Of a DNA stretch of 64,000 nucleotides, positions 8,969 to 17,986 are shown piece after piece. The translations under genes and the position numbers were made by a program. The DNA is from Candidatus Heimdallarchaeota archaeon B3_Heim (GTDB taxonomy: Archaea; Asgardarchaeota; Heimdallarchaeia; Hodarchaeales; Hodarchaeaceae). Position 1 is the first letter of the stretch, and the number at the start of each line of letters is the position of its first letter. A model generated the notes under the pieces. It did no database searches and had not been told where the DNA came from. It was given only the letters and a program-made list of their open reading frames with translations. The stretch spans positions 29,042 to 93,041 of the forward strand of contig NJBF01000011.1 of NCBI GenBank assembly GCA_003144275.1, in the 5' to 3' direction.

Positions 8969-9745
8969 ATGAGTTCCTTTCTCTCTCAGATAACACATGA
9001 TTCAATCTCTCTGGAGAAGTCCGTATCTGAGTTCAACATAGAATCTGTTGTTATTGGTATTCGTTACACTAGTGTACTACTTTCTAATGGCTCGTGTGGA
9101 GTAGCATATACCTTAACTGATCAATCAGAAGAAAAAAACCGTCACAATGAGTATTTATCCGAAAAATTCTTATATGAAAAAGATTTGGAGTATTTGGTTG
9201 AATTCTGTGCTTCTAAATACTCAATATTTCGAGGCATTGGAGTTGCTGCTTTAAATGCCTTTTCACAGGCTAATCTTCCTTCATTAAATACGGAAAATCT
9301 AGATATTCTTGATATCTTTAAAGAAAAGTCAGGAAATATCAGTATGATTGGAAATATCCAGCCTGTTACCCGATTTCTTAGTCAGAAAGGGTATCAAATT
9401 AAAATTCTAGATAGATTTGCTCCTCCTCAACCCCATTCAAAAATTACTATAGTAGACGGGATTTCAGACCTACGAAATGCCGAACATCTGATAGTTTCTG
9501 GATCGGCATTAGTATTCGAAACTTTCGATTTAGTTCGGGATCTTCTCACGACAATTCCTGGAGAAAAGGTTCTTCTCGGGCCTTCGGCTCAAATTCTCCC
9601 TGCAATCGCTTTCAAACATGGTTTCACATTTTTAGGGAGCTCTAAAATTATTAATGCGAAATCTGTTATGAGGATTATAATGGAGGGAGGTGGATATCGA
9701 GCATTTAAGGAGTTCACACAAAAATATTCTTTTCACTTAGAATGA
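8969..9745 (+). CDS. DUF364-type protein (putative metal/cofactor-related fold)
   Basis: The 258-residue protein resembles the DUF4213/DUF364 family. The N-terminal half contains a conserved GIGVAALNAFSQ. The C-terminal half has a Rossmann-like order with MIGNIQPV, LIVSGSALVFETFD, VLLGPSAQILP and AFKHGFTFLGSSKI. Family members are called putative heavy-metal chelation proteins, but the biochemical role is not settled. The ATG at 8969 follows a weak purine-rich leader. Neighbours give no hint about the pathway. Confidence 0.8.
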   Translation: MSSFLSQITHDSISLEKSVSEFNIESVVIGIRYTSVLLSNGSCGVAYTLTDQSEEKNRHNEYLSEKFLYEKDLEYLVEFCASKYSIFRGIGVAALNAFSQANLPSLNTENLDILDIFKEKSGNISMIGNIQPVTRFLSQKGYQIKILDRFAPPQPHSKITIVDGISDLRNAEHLIVSGSALVFETFDLVRDLLTTIPGEKVLLGPSAQILPAIAFKHGFTFLGSSKIINAKSVMRIIMEGGGYRAFKEFTQKYSFHLE

Positions 9746-9892
9746 ATTCGATGTTAGATTTTTGTCGAAAGGTCCCGAAAAACGCTGATGACAGTCTTTT
9801 TCCATTGTTGGCACTTTTCGATACCTCCCAGTTATTTCTATCAGCACTTTCAATGTTTTAATCACGACAGAAATAATTGGAAGATTTCAAAT

Positions 9893-10156
9893 ATGTCCAC
9901 ACAGTCTCAATTTGGATTCAAAAAGTCTTTGGATCGCATAATGCAGTTAATATATCTTTCTTCGAACGTTTTTACTGATCTTGAAGTTCAAAATCAAGTA
10001 TGTGCTCTAAATGTCAAAGATTCCTACTCAGAAACAGAGAAAAATCAGCTATTAACTTACTTTTTGGATTTGATCGAATCTCTTTCTCTTGAAAGGATTT
10101 ATCTCACCCAAGACCCCAACGATGAGAACCGTTATTTCTACAATGGAGGATTTTGA
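9893..10156 (+). CDS. Small protein of unknown function (87 aa)
   Basis: The frame is open from 9788, but the residues before the ATG at 9893 look non-coding in composition. The ATG at 9893 gives 87 residues with a regular mix of helices (KSLDRIMQLIYLSSNVF, NQLLTYFLDLIESL) and a tyrosine-rich end. It could be a small helical or winged-helix domain. No family was recognised. Its stop overlaps the next start by 14 bases, so the two are likely translated together. Confidence 0.6.
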   Translation: MSTQSQFGFKKSLDRIMQLIYLSSNVFTDLEVQNQVCALNVKDSYSETEKNQLLTYFLDLIESLSLERIYLTQDPNDENRYFYNGGF

Positions 10157-10604
10157 CTTGTATTCAGAATACTATACTGTACCAAACAACAAATCCACTC
10201 CTAAGAAGAAATCAGTGTTACATTACTGGAAGGAACCCTCTATGAGCTCGCAGAAAATGAACCAAAAACCAGTGGAGAAAGAAGAAAATAATCTGGAAGC
10301 CTCTCGTTTAGCTGACAGAGCATTATTATTGCTTTCGTTCAAAGATACACCTAGCCAAAATTTGCATCATGTTCTACAAGTCTTGGGGATTCATTCTATA
10401 GAAGAAAAGAAAAGTATAATGCATGAGATTTTCCGACTAATTCGAGAGGGAATTGTATATGTTCCCAAGGGTTTACCGTTACTCATTGATAAAGGAATAG
10501 ACAATGTTAAGGATGTTTCAGAGATTGATCTTGTGCTTCTCAAACCATATGACCAATTAATCTCTGAGATCCAGAGAGAGATTTCTGCTTTCAATAATAA
10601 ATAG
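10143..10604 (+). CDS. Unknown protein, possible winged-helix domain (153 aa)
   Basis: The ATG at 10143 gives 153 residues. The first 50 are polar and probably disordered (many K, S, N and E). The rest is helical with a short beta-like end (ADRALLLLSFK, IMHEIFRLIREGIVYVPKG), an order that fits a winged helix. No family was recognised. It overlaps the gene before it and lies 24 bases from the next one on the same strand. Confidence 0.6.
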   Translation: MEDFDLYSEYYTVPNNKSTPKKKSVLHYWKEPSMSSQKMNQKPVEKEENNLEASRLADRALLLLSFKDTPSQNLHHVLQVLGIHSIEEKKSIMHEIFRLIREGIVYVPKGLPLLIDKGIDNVKDVSEIDLVLLKPYDQLISEIQREISAFNNK

Positions 10605-10628
10605 GCTTAGTAGCAAGAGTTGAAGAAT

Positions 10629-11030
10629 ATGGCATCGCAAAATTCAAAATTGGTAAGCACAGCACAGCTTAATGAGCTAAAAATACATTTAAGATTGATA
10701 AATAGTACTTGTGACAATGTTTTAGCTACTAAATGGCAACATATCCAGCATATGCAGCTAGATTTAGATTTAGACCCCAATATGAGTATTAAAGAATTAG
10801 CTCAGTTATATTATCAGTTTGATGATATAATAGAAATATTTAAACTAAAGTCTTATACATTTCGCCAATTAGAAAAAATATTAGTGGAATTAGAAACTGT
10901 AAAAGATATGTTAGATATTTCCCGCGATACTCCACTCCAACAAATTGCCTTTCAATTGACTTCATACGATATTTCAGCATTGGGCGTGGGAAAGAATTCC
11001 ATCTTAGAAAAAATTATGACTTATTATTAA
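10629..11030 (+). CDS. Unknown all-helical protein (133 aa)
   Basis: ATG at 10629 is the first ATG in the frame, although a TTG at 10620 is possible. The protein is rich in leucine, glutamine and charged residues in long helices, for example QLNELKIHLRLINS and RQLEKILVELETVKDML. It may be a coiled-coil or helical adaptor. No family was recognised. It is the third gene in a row of unknown genes on this strand. Confidence 0.6.
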   Translation: MASQNSKLVSTAQLNELKIHLRLINSTCDNVLATKWQHIQHMQLDLDLDPNMSIKELAQLYYQFDDIIEIFKLKSYTFRQLEKILVELETVKDMLDISRDTPLQQIAFQLTSYDISALGVGKNSILEKIMTYY

Positions 11031-11201
11031 TTTCATTATCTCCTCATGAAATTTTCCTTATTGGCTTCTTATAGAGCATTAAAGACGTTTAAAGGCTGTT
11101 ATAAGAAATTATTATTTTGATCAAGGGGTATCACTTTTGTCAATTCTAATCAAAATCTTAAAACCCCAAATTCTTTCATTGTAAAAAGAAGGTTAATCAT
11201 A

Positions 11202-12704
11202 ATGTCACTCCCGTTTTCTATTAATTCTGCTCAAGATTGGATAGGAAATGTCCCATCTTTTCTTGCTTCCCTCGAGGAATACTCGGATTTTGTAAGAAAT
11301 GCTGGTGCAACAAGCTATCTTGCGAATACCCTCGTTCAAATCTTGAATGAGGCGAAAGAAGACATTTTTTTCACGATTTATTCTATTCTTAAAGAATCCA
11401 CTGACGTTGGGAAATTTGTGATGATTCAGATACTATTTCATACCTCTGAAATTTGGCCTGATGTAGTACAATTTGAACGAATACAACCTGTATTAACAGC
11501 ACTTGCACTTTCACCTGACAAAATATATACAAAAGATGCCATACAATTATCTCAGAAGTTAGAAGCAATAACATCTAGAGGTTTACTGGGAGAAAAAGAA
11601 GATGAAGATATTTTTGAAAAAGAAGTGGATAAAGAATTAGCTCTTTCATCCCCAAAACCTTTACGAGATGATTTCTATGGATCAGTGAAATCTGAAAAGA
11701 AAAAGGCGAAGAAAAGTGTTCCAGCATCCTTTCCTTCCCCTAGTGCATCAAAACCCGTTCCAAAACGAAAAACTCCTCCAGCACCTGTTTCTGAGAAGGC
11801 TGAACCATTACCTCCTCCTCTCATGGTGTTTAGCACAGGAGCTCCAGGGTCTGCAAGATCAGCATTATCTGAAAAAGAAAGCCTAGAGGAAGTTGAAGAA
11901 GAGATGGAACCTGGTTTCGAAGAACCTTCAGAAGCCGTAGATGATCTAGTTTTGGATGATTCGAAATTAAAATCAGTGGTTTCTGATGAATCAATGGAGG
12001 TTGGCTCGTTACAGGAAGTACCAGCGTCAAAAACTGTTTTTACACATGTACACTATTTTAATAGGATGAACTCGCGAAAAACCTATCCTTTTACAGTATC
12101 AATATCGAGTGTATCCAAAGAAGTGAGATCTCGTCGAATGCACATTCTTTCAGGTGAGCGAGAAACAGAAAAGCAAGCAGAATTTGAACTTGATCATCTT
12201 ACGAGGCATATCATGGTGGAACTCCTTATTTCTGGATGTCTAGTACAACCAAACTTTCAATATGTTGATCCAGATAATTTACCAGTCGAATTAACATTCT
12301 ACATTACCCCTCTTGTTGAAGCTGGTTATTCAGCTTCAAAAATTCAAGGTCAATTGCTATTAAAGAATGATTTAGGCATAGTACTCCAAAATTTACCCCT
12401 TTCTGATATCTTTGTTGTAAGTAATCGAATCTCCAAGATTGCAGCAATAGTCGGTGCAGTTGGTGGGGGAACCCTCCCTGTACTCGATTTCCTGTTTGGT
12501 GTAAATTTACAAGATGCATTATCAGGTCAATTAGAATACTCAGCCCCAGAAATCGCTAGCTCAGTCAATGTTCGATCTTTAATTACCACAAGTCAAATAG
12601 CAATTTTTATTATATTTATTAGTATTGGATTGCTTTGGTGGTGGCGTAAAGGTCGTTCAAAAAGAGCTTCAGGAGAAAAACTCGCAATTAATATTCCTCA
12701 ATAA
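11202..12704 (+). CDS. Membrane-anchored protein with acidic/proline-rich linker (500 aa)
   Basis: Three parts can be seen. Residues 1-125 are helical. Residues 130-275 are low-complexity, rich in P, S, E and K. Residues 280-450 form a beta-rich domain with YFNRMNSRKTYPFTVSI, PVELTFYITPL and a glycine-rich hydrophobic stretch AAIVGAVGGGTLPVLDF. One clear membrane helix lies near the C-terminus (residues 463-481, ending in WWWRK). There is no signal peptide, so the bulk is probably cytoplasmic and tail-anchored. No family was recognised. It follows three small unknown genes after a 170-base gap. Confidence 0.75.
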   Translation: MSLPFSINSAQDWIGNVPSFLASLEEYSDFVRNAGATSYLANTLVQILNEAKEDIFFTIYSILKESTDVGKFVMIQILFHTSEIWPDVVQFERIQPVLTALALSPDKIYTKDAIQLSQKLEAITSRGLLGEKEDEDIFEKEVDKELALSSPKPLRDDFYGSVKSEKKKAKKSVPASFPSPSASKPVPKRKTPPAPVSEKAEPLPPPLMVFSTGAPGSARSALSEKESLEEVEEEMEPGFEEPSEAVDDLVLDDSKLKSVVSDESMEVGSLQEVPASKTVFTHVHYFNRMNSRKTYPFTVSISSVSKEVRSRRMHILSGERETEKQAEFELDHLTRHIMVELLISGCLVQPNFQYVDPDNLPVELTFYITPLVEAGYSASKIQGQLLLKNDLGIVLQNLPLSDIFVVSNRISKIAAIVGAVGGGTLPVLDFLFGVNLQDALSGQLEYSAPEIASSVNVRSLITTSQIAIFIIFISIGLLWWWRKGRSKRASGEKLAINIPQ

Positions 12705-12750
12705 AATATACTCACTTAAAGGGACTCATTGGTCGAATGGATGAATTAAA

Positions 12751-13590
12751 ATGACCTTTCATACAGGAATTACTATCCAAGCAATAGGTGATTTAACTCC
12801 GTCGAATGTTGTTGATCTAGGAATGGCGATAGGCCTTCGACATATTGAGTTTGACCCCTCTGTTTTTCCAGATATTTCGAATGTGATGGAAAGGCTAAAA
12901 ACGAAACAAACATCGATTCACGCTCCTTATATGGAAGATTACCATATGGATCTATCGTCGAATACTCCTGAAATAGACAAGTTAATTGATGATATCAATC
13001 GATGGAAAACACGAATGAATATCATTGGTGTTGTTGTGCATCCCCCCCTCGATGCAGGAGGAAATACGGAAAAATTTTATGATCGTCTGGAGAAATTACC
13101 ACTTCCCTTGATTGAAAATATGCCATACCAATCATGGGAAGATTTTCTTGATTTCTATAATACAACACAAGCTAATGTCAATAATCACTTGGGAATGTGT
13201 TTCGACATCCCCCACTCTTTTATAACAAACGGAGATAAGTTTCTTGAAATTCCTGACGAAGTATTAGAGCATTTAACATCTTCGAAGGGATATATTCATA
13301 TATCGGGGGGAACAGCTTATGAAGATATCCACTATCCTCTGTTAACTGATGGAGACATACCTTTTCAAGAAGTAAAGGACTTTTTGAGGAGGATTTCATT
13401 TTGTGGAACGGTTACAATGGAACTTAATCCAAGATCATTCCAAGATATTGACAAAATTATTCGGTCTTATATCTTGATGCTTGATGTGGCTAAGAAGAAA
13501 AAGCATAAACTTTCAGTACAAATTAAACGACCATTTATCATGCGAAAAGTCAACAAATTAGCTACCTCAAAAAAAATCTCGAGGGAGTAA
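12751..13590 (+). CDS. Xylose isomerase-like TIM-barrel protein
   Basis: This 279-residue protein fits the AP endonuclease 2 / xylose isomerase-like TIM-barrel family. Visible barrel elements are IEFDPSVF, SIHAPYM, IIGVVVHPP, LIENMP, MCFDIPHS, YIHISGG and VTMELNPR. These strand-end H, E and D residues usually bind metal ions. Members include sugar isomerases and endonuclease IV, but the typical endonuclease IV motifs are not seen. A basic tail (KKKKHKLS, KRPFIMRK) follows the barrel. The substrate is unknown. Confidence 0.8.
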   Translation: MTFHTGITIQAIGDLTPSNVVDLGMAIGLRHIEFDPSVFPDISNVMERLKTKQTSIHAPYMEDYHMDLSSNTPEIDKLIDDINRWKTRMNIIGVVVHPPLDAGGNTEKFYDRLEKLPLPLIENMPYQSWEDFLDFYNTTQANVNNHLGMCFDIPHSFITNGDKFLEIPDEVLEHLTSSKGYIHISGGTAYEDIHYPLLTDGDIPFQEVKDFLRRISFCGTVTMELNPRSFQDIDKIIRSYILMLDVAKKKKHKLSVQIKRPFIMRKVNKLATSKKISRE

Positions 13591-13607
13591 TAGAGGCCAA
13601 GCAATAA

Positions 13608-14111
13608 TTAATTTCTGAGCTCCTCAAAACATTTGATCTCTACGAAATTCTTGATTTTTCCCCACCTAGGAAGCATATAACCAATGTAAATGGGCAAGAA
13701 GAATAGTAGATAAAGTAAAAGGAATTCACTCCCTATTTGGGGGAAAATCTCCCGAGTAAGAATGAATAAGAGAATAATGGATCCAAAATAGTAAAATTGA
13801 ATAACGGTTCGCATTAGTCCCTGTAAAAACCAGTGGATGGGTAGGTGTTTATTATGAAGAATGAAATAATAATAAGCTCCTATTGAATAGAAGAACATAG
13901 TAACTCCAACTAGTGAACTACCAGCCATACTTAGCAATATGATGTTTTCCCTTGAGAAAATCATCCCTGAGAAAAAGAGAAGAAACCAAAATGCGATTCC
14001 AGCAGCCATAAGCCCATAGCTAAAACCGACAAAGCCTAGTGCCATCTGGATCTTGACAGGTTCCTTAGCACTTATTTTTTCGATTACATCTTGAATTTCC
14101 TGTTTATCCAT
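13608..14111 (-). CDS. Four-helix integral membrane protein (167 aa)
   Basis: After a short charged start (MDKQEIQDVIEKISAKEP) there are four hydrophobic helices: around residues 23-50, 55-85, 93-120 and 125-145. They are joined by short loops, and a soluble tail follows. No catalytic motif or family was recognised. It converges with the TIM-barrel gene. Confidence 0.7.
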   Translation of the reverse strand: MDKQEIQDVIEKISAKEPVKIQMALGFVGFSYGLMAAGIAFWFLLFFSGMIFSRENIILLSMAGSSLVGVTMFFYSIGAYYYFILHNKHLPIHWFLQGLMRTVIQFYYFGSIILLFILTREIFPQIGSEFLLLYLLFFLPIYIGYMLPRWGKIKNFVEIKCFEELRN

Positions 14112-14222
14112 TTAAGACCACTTTTTTTCTGACTGAATTCAAGTATTTTCTGATATTGACAATTCTCTGGAGAATCCCCTAATAATGTCTACGTGGGGGG
14201 TCATTTTTCAGAAGTAGGAAAT

Positions 14223-15338
14223 CTAATCTTCAGAGTCGATATCTTCATCTATTGACAAATATCCCCCATATTTAGCATGAATTGAACAAGTTCCTTCATT
14301 TCCAACCATACATGGACCTACAGGATTTTCTGGAGTGCATTTTTTATTAAAAAGACCACAATCACGTGGATAGATCTTACCTAAGATGACATCAGCACAT
14401 CGACATCCTTTTGGAATATCACTACCGCCTGAAACTGGAATCTCCTCTTTTAATCGAATATTATACTCATCATAAGTCTTAGCTAGTTCCAATCCTGATT
14501 TCGGTACAATCCCAATCCCTCGCCATTGGGAATCAACAACTGAATATGCAGTGTTAATAGCTTCCAGAGCTTTTAAATTTCCATTATGGGACACTACTCT
14601 AGTATAGAGATTCTCTGTCCGAGGTTGATCTTGAATTAGTTGTTGTAATACTTCAAGAATTCCAAACATGACATCAGCAGGTTCAAAACCCACAACTACA
14701 ATAGGAATTTGATGTTCTTGTGAAATAGGTTCGTATAATCCGTAACCAGTTATTGCAGACACATGTCCTGGAGCAATAAAACCATCAACTTGAATGTCGG
14801 GTTGTTCTAAAAGTAGCTTCATAGCAGGGGGGACTAGTCGGTGAGAAGAAAGAATGGAGACATTTGATGGAATTCGATTATTGATAAGTTCAATCGCCAC
14901 CATTGGCGCAGTAGTTTCAAATCCAATGGAAAAAAAAACATACTGTGTGGAAGGGTTCTTCTTAGCTAATCGAATTACGTCCAGAAAGCTATAGACGATT
15001 TGTATTGCCGCTCCCTCTGCTCTTGCGGTTAATAAGGATCCCTGATTACTAGGTACCCGAGACATATCTCCAAAGGTTGCTAATGTATATCCGTTCTTAG
15101 CAAGCCAAATAGCTTGTTCTATGTCAATATTGGGGCAAACACAAACAGGACAGCCAGGTCCAGCAATTACTTCAATATTAGAGGGTAGTAATGATCGAAT
15201 ACCCCAGTGAGATATCGTATATTCATGTGTTCCACACACATGGCAAATTTTAACCTTTTTATCCCCGATTAGTGTTGCTAAATCAGTAATTTTCTTACCT
15301 AATTTCTTAATAATACCTGGGTCTTGATAAGACTTCAT
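14223..15338 (-). CDS. hypD: Hydrogenase maturation protein HypD
   Basis: This 371-residue protein helps build the Fe(CN)2CO group of [NiFe] hydrogenases together with HypC, in the cytoplasm. The signature CHVCGTHEYTISHWGIR is at residues 32-48, and GPGCPVCVCP with C63, C66 and C68 follows. The C-terminal cysteine motif (CRCADV, then C residues in a GLFNKKC/GPCMVG/GTCS region) binds the 4Fe-4S cluster. The length is normal for the family. No other hyp genes or hydrogenase subunits are in the window, so it stands alone. It is divergent from a GNAT gene. Confidence 0.95.
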   Translation of the reverse strand: MKSYQDPGIIKKLGKKITDLATLIGDKKVKICHVCGTHEYTISHWGIRSLLPSNIEVIAGPGCPVCVCPNIDIEQAIWLAKNGYTLATFGDMSRVPSNQGSLLTARAEGAAIQIVYSFLDVIRLAKKNPSTQYVFFSIGFETTAPMVAIELINNRIPSNVSILSSHRLVPPAMKLLLEQPDIQVDGFIAPGHVSAITGYGLYEPISQEHQIPIVVVGFEPADVMFGILEVLQQLIQDQPRTENLYTRVVSHNGNLKALEAINTAYSVVDSQWRGIGIVPKSGLELAKTYDEYNIRLKEEIPVSGGSDIPKGCRCADVILGKIYPRDCGLFNKKCTPENPVGPCMVGNEGTCSIHAKYGGYLSIDEDIDSED

Positions 15339-15408
15339 AAAAAGCAGAGCTCTCCTAAAGATTCTAAGCGTTTAAGTACTTAAAGTAGTTTCAGCTGATT
15401 GGGATAAA

Positions 15409-15873
15409 ATGGACTCAATTACAATTAGAAAAGCCACAATTTCAGACGTACCAGCATTAGTTATGCTAAGGCGCTTAATGTTCGAATCTATGGGCTGTAA
15501 TGATACTGAATTACTACATTCAGGAGATTTGGCTGCAAAAAAGTATTTTAACCGGTCTATTTCGACAAATGATTTTCAAGGATGGGTAGCAGTAAATTCC
15601 GACGGCGTAATTGTAAGCAATATCGGAGTTGTTTTTGACCAGCATCCACCAGGGCCAAACAATCTGTCGGGAAAAATCGCCTATTTGATGAATTTATATA
15701 CACTAGCTAGTTATCGTAGACAAGGAATCGCCCGAAAATTGCTGGAGGAAGCTCTCACCTGGATAAAAGAACTGGGCATCACTAGAGTAGCGTTGCATGC
15801 AACTGAAATGGGAAAAGAACTTTACACAGGTATAGGATTTACAGAGACAAGCGAAATGCGTCTCAAGATGTAA
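15409..15873 (+). CDS. GNAT-family acetyltransferase
   Basis: This 154-residue protein transfers an acetyl group from acetyl-CoA to an amine. The acetyl-CoA-binding motif A is seen as LYTLASYRRQGIARKLLEEA (R-x-x-G-x-A), followed by ITRVALHATEMGKELYTGIGF, the usual last strand and loop of the fold. The substrate cannot be predicted. The start is ATG at 15409, in a short divergent region with hypD. Confidence 0.9.
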   Translation: MDSITIRKATISDVPALVMLRRLMFESMGCNDTELLHSGDLAAKKYFNRSISTNDFQGWVAVNSDGVIVSNIGVVFDQHPPGPNNLSGKIAYLMNLYTLASYRRQGIARKLLEEALTWIKELGITRVALHATEMGKELYTGIGFTETSEMRLKM

Positions 15874-15888
15874 TATTTTTTGAAGTAG

Positions 15889-17265
15889 TCACTTTTTTTC
15901 TTTCGAGATTTTCTCCACGTATTCAGTTAAACTCTTCAAATCATCTTTTGAAAAAGCGGTGACTTCCATCTCATGTTTCTTGAATGGTTTTTCTTCACCG
16001 AGTAAGATGATTTCGGAATAGTTTTCTTTGGAAAGATCTTCCTTCAATCCATCTACAAATGAATTTTGAAAAATTGGTTCTAGATCAATTTGAGGGGGAA
16101 TTAGTATCAAAAAACGTTCTTCCTTTCCAGAAACTGAGATTTGTAGTCCATTATTTCGCTGAAGAACTCCAATTGTCGATCCTTTGGGTTTTCCAAGAGC
16201 AGTTTTAATTTTTTTACCATAATCGCTTAGGAATTTCTGATTTTTTCCTAACTCTTTTAATATTGGGGTTTTCTTCTCTTCAGTTACACCTGCTAACCAC
16301 TTTATTGCCTCACGTGGATTCCCATGAGAATAGGCATATGCGGATTCGATGTCTGATTTACCTAAAGGCCAGGTAGAATTTTCTTCTGATAAAGAAAGAT
16401 CGAATTTTTGATGAAAATCCTTTAACATGTGAATACAGTAATCTTGAATATCTTTCTTGGTAAATCGTTTCAAAAGAATGGGTGGTTCTATCCTACTCTG
16501 GACTGCGGTGCTAGATAAATCAAGAATTTTATCCCATAAGGTTGCAAGGCAGGCAAGGCAGAGTAGAAAATTACTGGCTTCATTGTGCATTTTTTTGATG
16601 CTTTCTAAGAACTGAAGCTCGGCTTCTGGTCCAAGTGCAATAAAAAGAGATTCTAACTCATCTACAAAGAAAATAATTGGTTTATCTACGCTTTTCAGGA
16701 TGACCTGAAGCGCCACAAAAGCAAGTTCTTCATCATCCATTATAGTTCTATGGAAGGATTTAGTCTCTTCATCCAGATCAAACCCAGTAAACCACTTAAG
16801 AGCTAATTTAGATTGTTTAGGATCTTTCAGAGCAAAAAAACCTTCAATAACCACATTACCTAGCCCAGGAAACTCAAAAGCCGCATTTTCAACTTTCTTA
16901 TACTTCTGAACAAGGAAATCAGCGACAAACTCCAAAAGAGCTGCACCTCCTGCTTTCACAGTCTCGAAGTAAAAATGAGAGAAAATTCTATCTGGATTAG
17001 TGGGTACAGGGAGATAAACAACATAAGCATTCGTGACCTGTTCACGAACAACCCAATAAAAATGGGTTTTTCCGTATCCAGCTTCAGCTATGACTGGAAC
17101 AATCATTGACTCCCTTTTTTGTTTGCGTATGGTTTCTAAAGCGTGCGATATTCGATTTATGGCATCTTTATTAGGTCTAACCAGGTTGAATATCTCTGGT
17201 ACGTCTGCACGTGCTGTGAAATTATGAAAAGGATTTTCTATAATTAGATTTGTAACTTGAGTCAT
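15889..17265 (-). CDS. AAA-type ATPase (ORC/STAND-like P-loop protein)
   Basis: The 458-residue protein has a P-loop at residues 60-67 (AEAGYGKT) and a Walker B motif IIFFVDELES with D202-E203. A sensor-like region follows (NFLLCLACLATLWDK), then an arginine-rich segment (QSRIEPPILLKRFTKKDIQDYC) and a winged-helix-like lid (DIESAYAYSHGNPREAIKWLAG). This layout is that of ORC/Cdc6- or STAND-like AAA ATPases. The last 110 residues form a separate small alpha/beta domain. It lies 6 bases after a winged-helix gene and probably forms a pair with it. The DNA or protein target is unknown. Confidence 0.8.
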   Translation of the reverse strand: MTQVTNLIIENPFHNFTARADVPEIFNLVRPNKDAINRISHALETIRKQKRESMIVPVIAEAGYGKTHFYWVVREQVTNAYVVYLPVPTNPDRIFSHFYFETVKAGGAALLEFVADFLVQKYKKVENAAFEFPGLGNVVIEGFFALKDPKQSKLALKWFTGFDLDEETKSFHRTIMDDEELAFVALQVILKSVDKPIIFFVDELESLFIALGPEAELQFLESIKKMHNEASNFLLCLACLATLWDKILDLSSTAVQSRIEPPILLKRFTKKDIQDYCIHMLKDFHQKFDLSLSEENSTWPLGKSDIESAYAYSHGNPREAIKWLAGVTEEKKTPILKELGKNQKFLSDYGKKIKTALGKPKGSTIGVLQRNNGLQISVSGKEERFLILIPPQIDLEPIFQNSFVDGLKEDLSKENYSEIILLGEEKPFKKHEMEVTAFSKDDLKSLTEYVEKISKEKK

Positions 17266-17271
17266 TGTAAT

Positions 17272-17739
17272 CTAGGCCTCGAATGTCAAATAGTAAAAAA
17301 CGCCAGTACCTGTGTCAGAAGTAATTCCTCCATACCTCGCGTGAGATTTAGACATTGCAGTTTGTAAGGTCAACATTCCTTGATCGTGAAATGAGAGAAC
17401 TTTCTTATCGAAATAGGGGTCGGAAATCTGATTCGAACTTAATTTCTCTCGTATCTCAGGAATGCGAACTAAGGGTTTCATTGGAGTTGCTAAGGAGTTA
17501 TACGCCTCCTCTAATAAAGATAGAAATTGATTATCAGTAATATCCGTTTGCATAGGTTTTTGCCCATTTAAATAATTCTTACCATTACTAGTCAAGCGAT
17601 AAACACTTTTAGTTCCTTTTTTTAACTGAATAAGTCCTCTCTCGCAGAGATTAGACAAAATTCCTTTTTCTGTCTCTGTTCTAGCATAATAACCAGCATC
17701 TCCGAGAAAATGAATGATTTCAAGGTATGAAGTATGCAT
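17272..17739 (-). CDS. Winged-helix protein paired with the AAA ATPase
   Basis: The 155-residue protein starts with a winged-helix-like unit (LEIIHFLGDAG, ILSNLCERGLIQLKKGTK, VYRLTSNGKNYL). A second helical part and a glycine/tyrosine-rich end follow (HARYGGITSDTGTGVFYYLT). This is typical of archaeal DNA-binding regulators, or of the specificity partner of a P-loop ATPase. It is the first gene of a two-gene cluster, with only 6 bases to the ATPase gene. Confidence 0.7.
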   Translation of the reverse strand: MHTSYLEIIHFLGDAGYYARTETEKGILSNLCERGLIQLKKGTKSVYRLTSNGKNYLNGQKPMQTDITDNQFLSLLEEAYNSLATPMKPLVRIPEIREKLSSNQISDPYFDKKVLSFHDQGMLTLQTAMSKSHARYGGITSDTGTGVFYYLTFEA

Positions 17740-17816
17740 AGTAAAGTTAGTTGAATCGAAGATTTTTAGGCCACATCTTACTTAGACAACATGAGGGTGA
17801 TATAATCTGAAGATAA

Positions 17817-17860
17817 CAAAGAGACAAATTAATGAAAGCAGGACAAACTGAGCTGATTAA
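17817..17860 (+). repeat. Copy 1 of a 44-base imperfect repeat
   Basis: A 44-base stretch that starts CAAAGAGACAAATTAATG recurs at 18835-18878 with 33 of 44 identical positions, counted by eye. The two copies lie upstream of two adjacent rightward genes (17987 and 18903). This suggests a shared regulatory site or an old local duplication. Confidence 0.35.
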
Positions 17861-17986
17861 CACCAGAACTCGAATGATGAGTAGGTTTGTCATTATGATA
17901 TATCAATTAGGTTGCTGGATAAAGTCCATCTGTTTTGGATATGTTTATATTTCTATTAATTTCATTTATGGAGATGAATAGATATT

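Noticed and set aside
17832..17981. 49-residue frame ending 5 bases before the gene at 17987
   Set aside because: The composition is odd, it starts inside the 44-base repeat, and the second repeat copy has no matching frame.
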